Source: Methylorubrum populi
GTDB lineage: Bacteria; Pseudomonadota; Alphaproteobacteria; Rhizobiales; Beijerinckiaceae
Assembly: GCA_020741775.1 (NCBI GenBank)
Contig: DYYG01000025.1
Coordinates: 44,085-108,084 of the forward strand
Direction of reading: 5' to 3'
Length of the DNA: 64,000 nt
Part shown: piece by piece, positions 62,289 to 64,000 of the stretch
How the letters are laid out: each line of letters opens with the position of its first letter
Position numbering within the stretch: position 1 is the first letter of the stretch
Translations under genes and position numbers: made by a program
Notes under the pieces: model-generated
Told to the model about the DNA's origin: nothing
Seen by the model: only the letters and a program-made list of their open reading frames with translations
The model's database searches: none

Positions 62289-63245
62289 TTAGGGGTTCTG
62301 CCCTTCGATTTGGCGCTGCATCGCCTTGTCCTCGGCGCGGCCGTAATTGATGAAGAACAGCGAACCGTCGACGGCCTTGCCCTTCTGCAGGTTCGAGAGC
62401 TGCACGGTGGTGAGGTAGCCCTGCGGATCGGTGATCCGCCACTGCGACAGGGTCTTCACCTCGGCATCGAAGAAGAGCTGGATCTTCGAGGTGCCGCCGA
62501 GCGTCGAGCGGTCCTCCAGGGCGATGCGCACGCCGCCCGGATCGTTGGTCACCTCCGTTACCGTCAGGTCGCGGGTGAGATCGATCTTGTCGCGCAGGAG
62601 GAATTTCAGCGGAGTCTGCGAGATGAAATAGAGATCCTGCGTGCCGAGCTTGCGGTCGCGCACCGCGACCGAGGTGCCATCCGCGACCACTTCGAGAGGG
62701 GAGGGCTGGTCGTACTCGAAGCGCAGGCGGCCCGGCTTGGCCAGCGACAGCTTGCCGCCGATGCGCCGACCATCCGCGCCGATCTGGATGAACGAGCCGG
62801 TCAGGGTCTGGAAGCCGTTGAAATAGGCGTTGGCCGCCGCGACGATCGTGGCCGGATCGGCGTCCTGAAGCGAGGCGCCGAGAGTGGGCGCTCCCACCGC
62901 CGCCACCCGCGTGCCGGGACTGGCCGGAGCCGCCGGAGCCGAGGCGCCGGGCTTGGCCGCCGCCTTGATGCTGCCGGTCTTCTCCGCAGGCTTTTCCGTG
63001 GTCTTCTCGGCGGTCTTGTCCGCTCCCTTGTCGGTCCCTTTGCCCGGCTTCTGCGCCGCCTTCTTGGCCGGGGCGGGGGCCGCCTGCGGCTCGGGCGCCG
63101 CGGCCGGAGGGGCGGGCGGCTCCTCCTTGCGGCCGAACAGCCCGTCGAGGAACGAGGAGACCTGGGCACCGGCCGGCTGCGGCTGGAGCGCCAGCGCGGC
63201 GAGAAGCAGCGGACCGGCGGCGAGGGTGAGGCGTCGGCCAGTCAT
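62289..63245 (-). CDS. lolA: LolA-type lipoprotein carrier with a long low-complexity linker
   Basis: A 318-residue periplasmic protein. A signal peptide ends near AGA27, then residues about 41-120 are a Pro/Ala/Lys-rich linker (many KTxEK and APA repeats), and the LolA fold starts about 131 (ATIVAAANAYFNGFQTLTGSF) with RRIGGKLSLAKPGRLRFEYD and the DPQGYLTTVQL strand. LolA ferries lipoproteins from the inner to the outer membrane. Start MTGRRLTLAAG at 63245. The linker is unusual compared with the roughly 200-residue standard form. It follows ftsK, its conserved neighbour. Confidence 0.88.
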   Translation of the reverse strand: MTGRRLTLAAGPLLLAALALQPQPAGAQVSSFLDGLFGRKEEPPAPPAAAPEPQAAPAPAKKAAQKPGKGTDKGADKTAEKTTEKPAEKTGSIKAAAKPGASAPAAPASPGTRVAAVGAPTLGASLQDADPATIVAAANAYFNGFQTLTGSFIQIGADGRRIGGKLSLAKPGRLRFEYDQPSPLEVVADGTSVAVRDRKLGTQDLYFISQTPLKFLLRDKIDLTRDLTVTEVTNDPGGVRIALEDRSTLGGTSKIQLFFDAEVKTLSQWRITDPQGYLTTVQLSNLQKGKAVDGSLFFINYGRAEDKAMQRQIEGQNP

Positions 63246-63445
63246 CGTCAGGGCATCTCCGAAAGCTGCGGGCGCGCAGGAGGCGGCGTGGGGACCAGGC
63301 CCCGGTGCGGACGCGCCTGGCGGCGGAGCGTCCGGAAGTCGTGTCCGGTGATAGAACCGGCCCCTGTGGCGAATATGCGACGGGCCAGGTTCGTGGGCCT
63401 CGTCCCGAAAGCCCGGCATCGGCTTTCGGGACGAGGCTCGGGAGA

Positions 63446-64000
63446 TCACTCGTCGTCGTAACCGCCCGAGGGCGCGCCCGCGAGGCCCTCGACCAGGATC
63501 TCGCGTTTGCCGGCGTGGTTGGCCGGGCCGACGATGCCCTCGATCTCCATCCGCTCCATGATCGAGGCGGCGCGGTTGTAGCCGATCTGCAGGCGGCGCT
63601 GGATGTAGCTGGTCGAGGCCTTGCGGTCGCGCAGCACCACGGCGATGGCCTGTTCGTAGAGTTCGCCGCCCTCGGCCCCGGCGGTCGCCGCGAAGGCACC
63701 GATGTCGAAGACCGGGGCGTCGGACTCCTCGGCTTCGGCGAAGTCGTCCTTCTCGGCCTTGGCCGCGGCCCGTGAGCCCTTGGCCGGCTTCTCCGGCTGG
63801 TCGGAGGAGCCGTCATCGGCGGTGACCGCCTCGAGATAGGAGGGCCGGCCCTGGCGCTTGAGATGGGCGACCACGCTCTCGACTTCCGAGTCCGAGCAGA
63901 ACGGCCCGTGCACACGCGTCGTGCGCCCGCCGCCGGCCATGAACAGCATGTCGCCCTGGCCCAGCAGCTGCTCGGCGCCCATCTCGCCCAGGATCGTGCG
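63446..64000 (-). CDS. ftsK: DNA translocase FtsK, C-terminal part (cut by the window edge)
   Basis: The last 184 codons of FtsK, which pumps chromosomal DNA through the division septum. RTILGEMGAEQLLGQGDMLF, GRTTRVHGPFCSDSEVESVV and the winged-helix gamma domain (LYEQAIAVVLRDRKASTSY, QRRLQIGYNRAASIMERME) that reads KOPS sites are visible. An acidic/basic linker (SSDQPEKPAKGSRAAAKAEKD) precedes gamma. The reading frame runs off the right edge. Confidence 0.95.
   Translation of the reverse strand, partial: RTILGEMGAEQLLGQGDMLFMAGGGRTTRVHGPFCSDSEVESVVAHLKRQGRPSYLEAVTADDGSSDQPEKPAKGSRAAAKAEKDDFAEAEESDAPVFDIGAFAATAGAEGGELYEQAIAVVLRDRKASTSYIQRRLQIGYNRAASIMERMEIEGIVGPANHAGKREILVEGLAGAPSGGYDDE

Overview
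The window is a GC-rich chromosomal stretch from an alphaproteobacterium of the Rhizobiales, most likely Methylobacterium/Methylorubrum (close to the M. extorquens group). The grounds are an isc/suf operon preceded by Irr-type iron boxes, a Trp-tRNA/secE/nusG/rplKA block, an HpnP-like B12 radical SAM enzyme of the 2-methylhopanoid type, a BLUF photoreceptor beside a c-di-GMP enzyme, and many small secreted or Ala/Lys-rich proteins of the kind seen in that genus. The genus call is inference; no rRNA gene is present to settle it.

Region by region. 1-8.9 kb: a minus-strand alpha/beta hydrolase, then an Fe-S cluster assembly operon (iscS-like desulfurase, sufB, sufC, sufD, a DUF559 nuclease-like gene, sufS, sufT/DUF59, sufA). 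Two tandem Irr-like boxes lie upstream and a group of GC hairpins flanks the DUF559 gene. 8.9-19.1 kb: a diguanylate cyclase, an RhlE-type RNA helicase, a small outer-membrane barrel protein, a run of five small proteins (two of them exported), a HAD phosphatase, an ABC ATPase divergent from a TesA-like esterase, and a 2',3'-cyclic phosphodiesterase. 19.2-21.8 kb: tRNA-Trp, secE, nusG, rplK, rplA, terminator.

21.8-37.1 kb is a block that separates rplKA from rplJL-rpoBC, which are normally contiguous. It holds a complete class-I cytochrome P450 system (ferredoxin, reductase, P450), an acyltransferase/glycosyltransferase pair, aspS, bioB, a small secreted protein, a fumarylacetoacetate-hydrolase family enzyme, a FadL-type channel, the HpnP-like enzyme and a phosphate-selective-type porin. 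37.1-47.4 kb: rplJ, rplL, rpoB, rpoC, with a clear promoter and a strong bidirectional terminator.

47.4-54.1 kb: a polyamine-type binding protein with a RidA protein, a GlsB/YeaQ membrane protein, a qorB-like quinone oxidoreductase divergent from its HxlR regulator, a small DUF2892 protein and a TonB-dependent siderophore receptor. 54.1-58.8 kb: pnp, rpsO and an amino-acid permease. 58.9-64 kb: xth, a BLUF protein, a PAS-GGDEF-EAL protein, lolA and the 3' end of ftsK, all on the minus strand.

No CRISPR array, prophage, transposase or integrase was seen. The most interesting material is non-coding or contextual: the Irr boxes, two families of structured interspersed repeats (one with covarying stems), the broken ribosomal/RNA polymerase cluster, the DUF559 gene spliced into the suf operon, and the EAL/BLUF pair inserted between lolA and xth.
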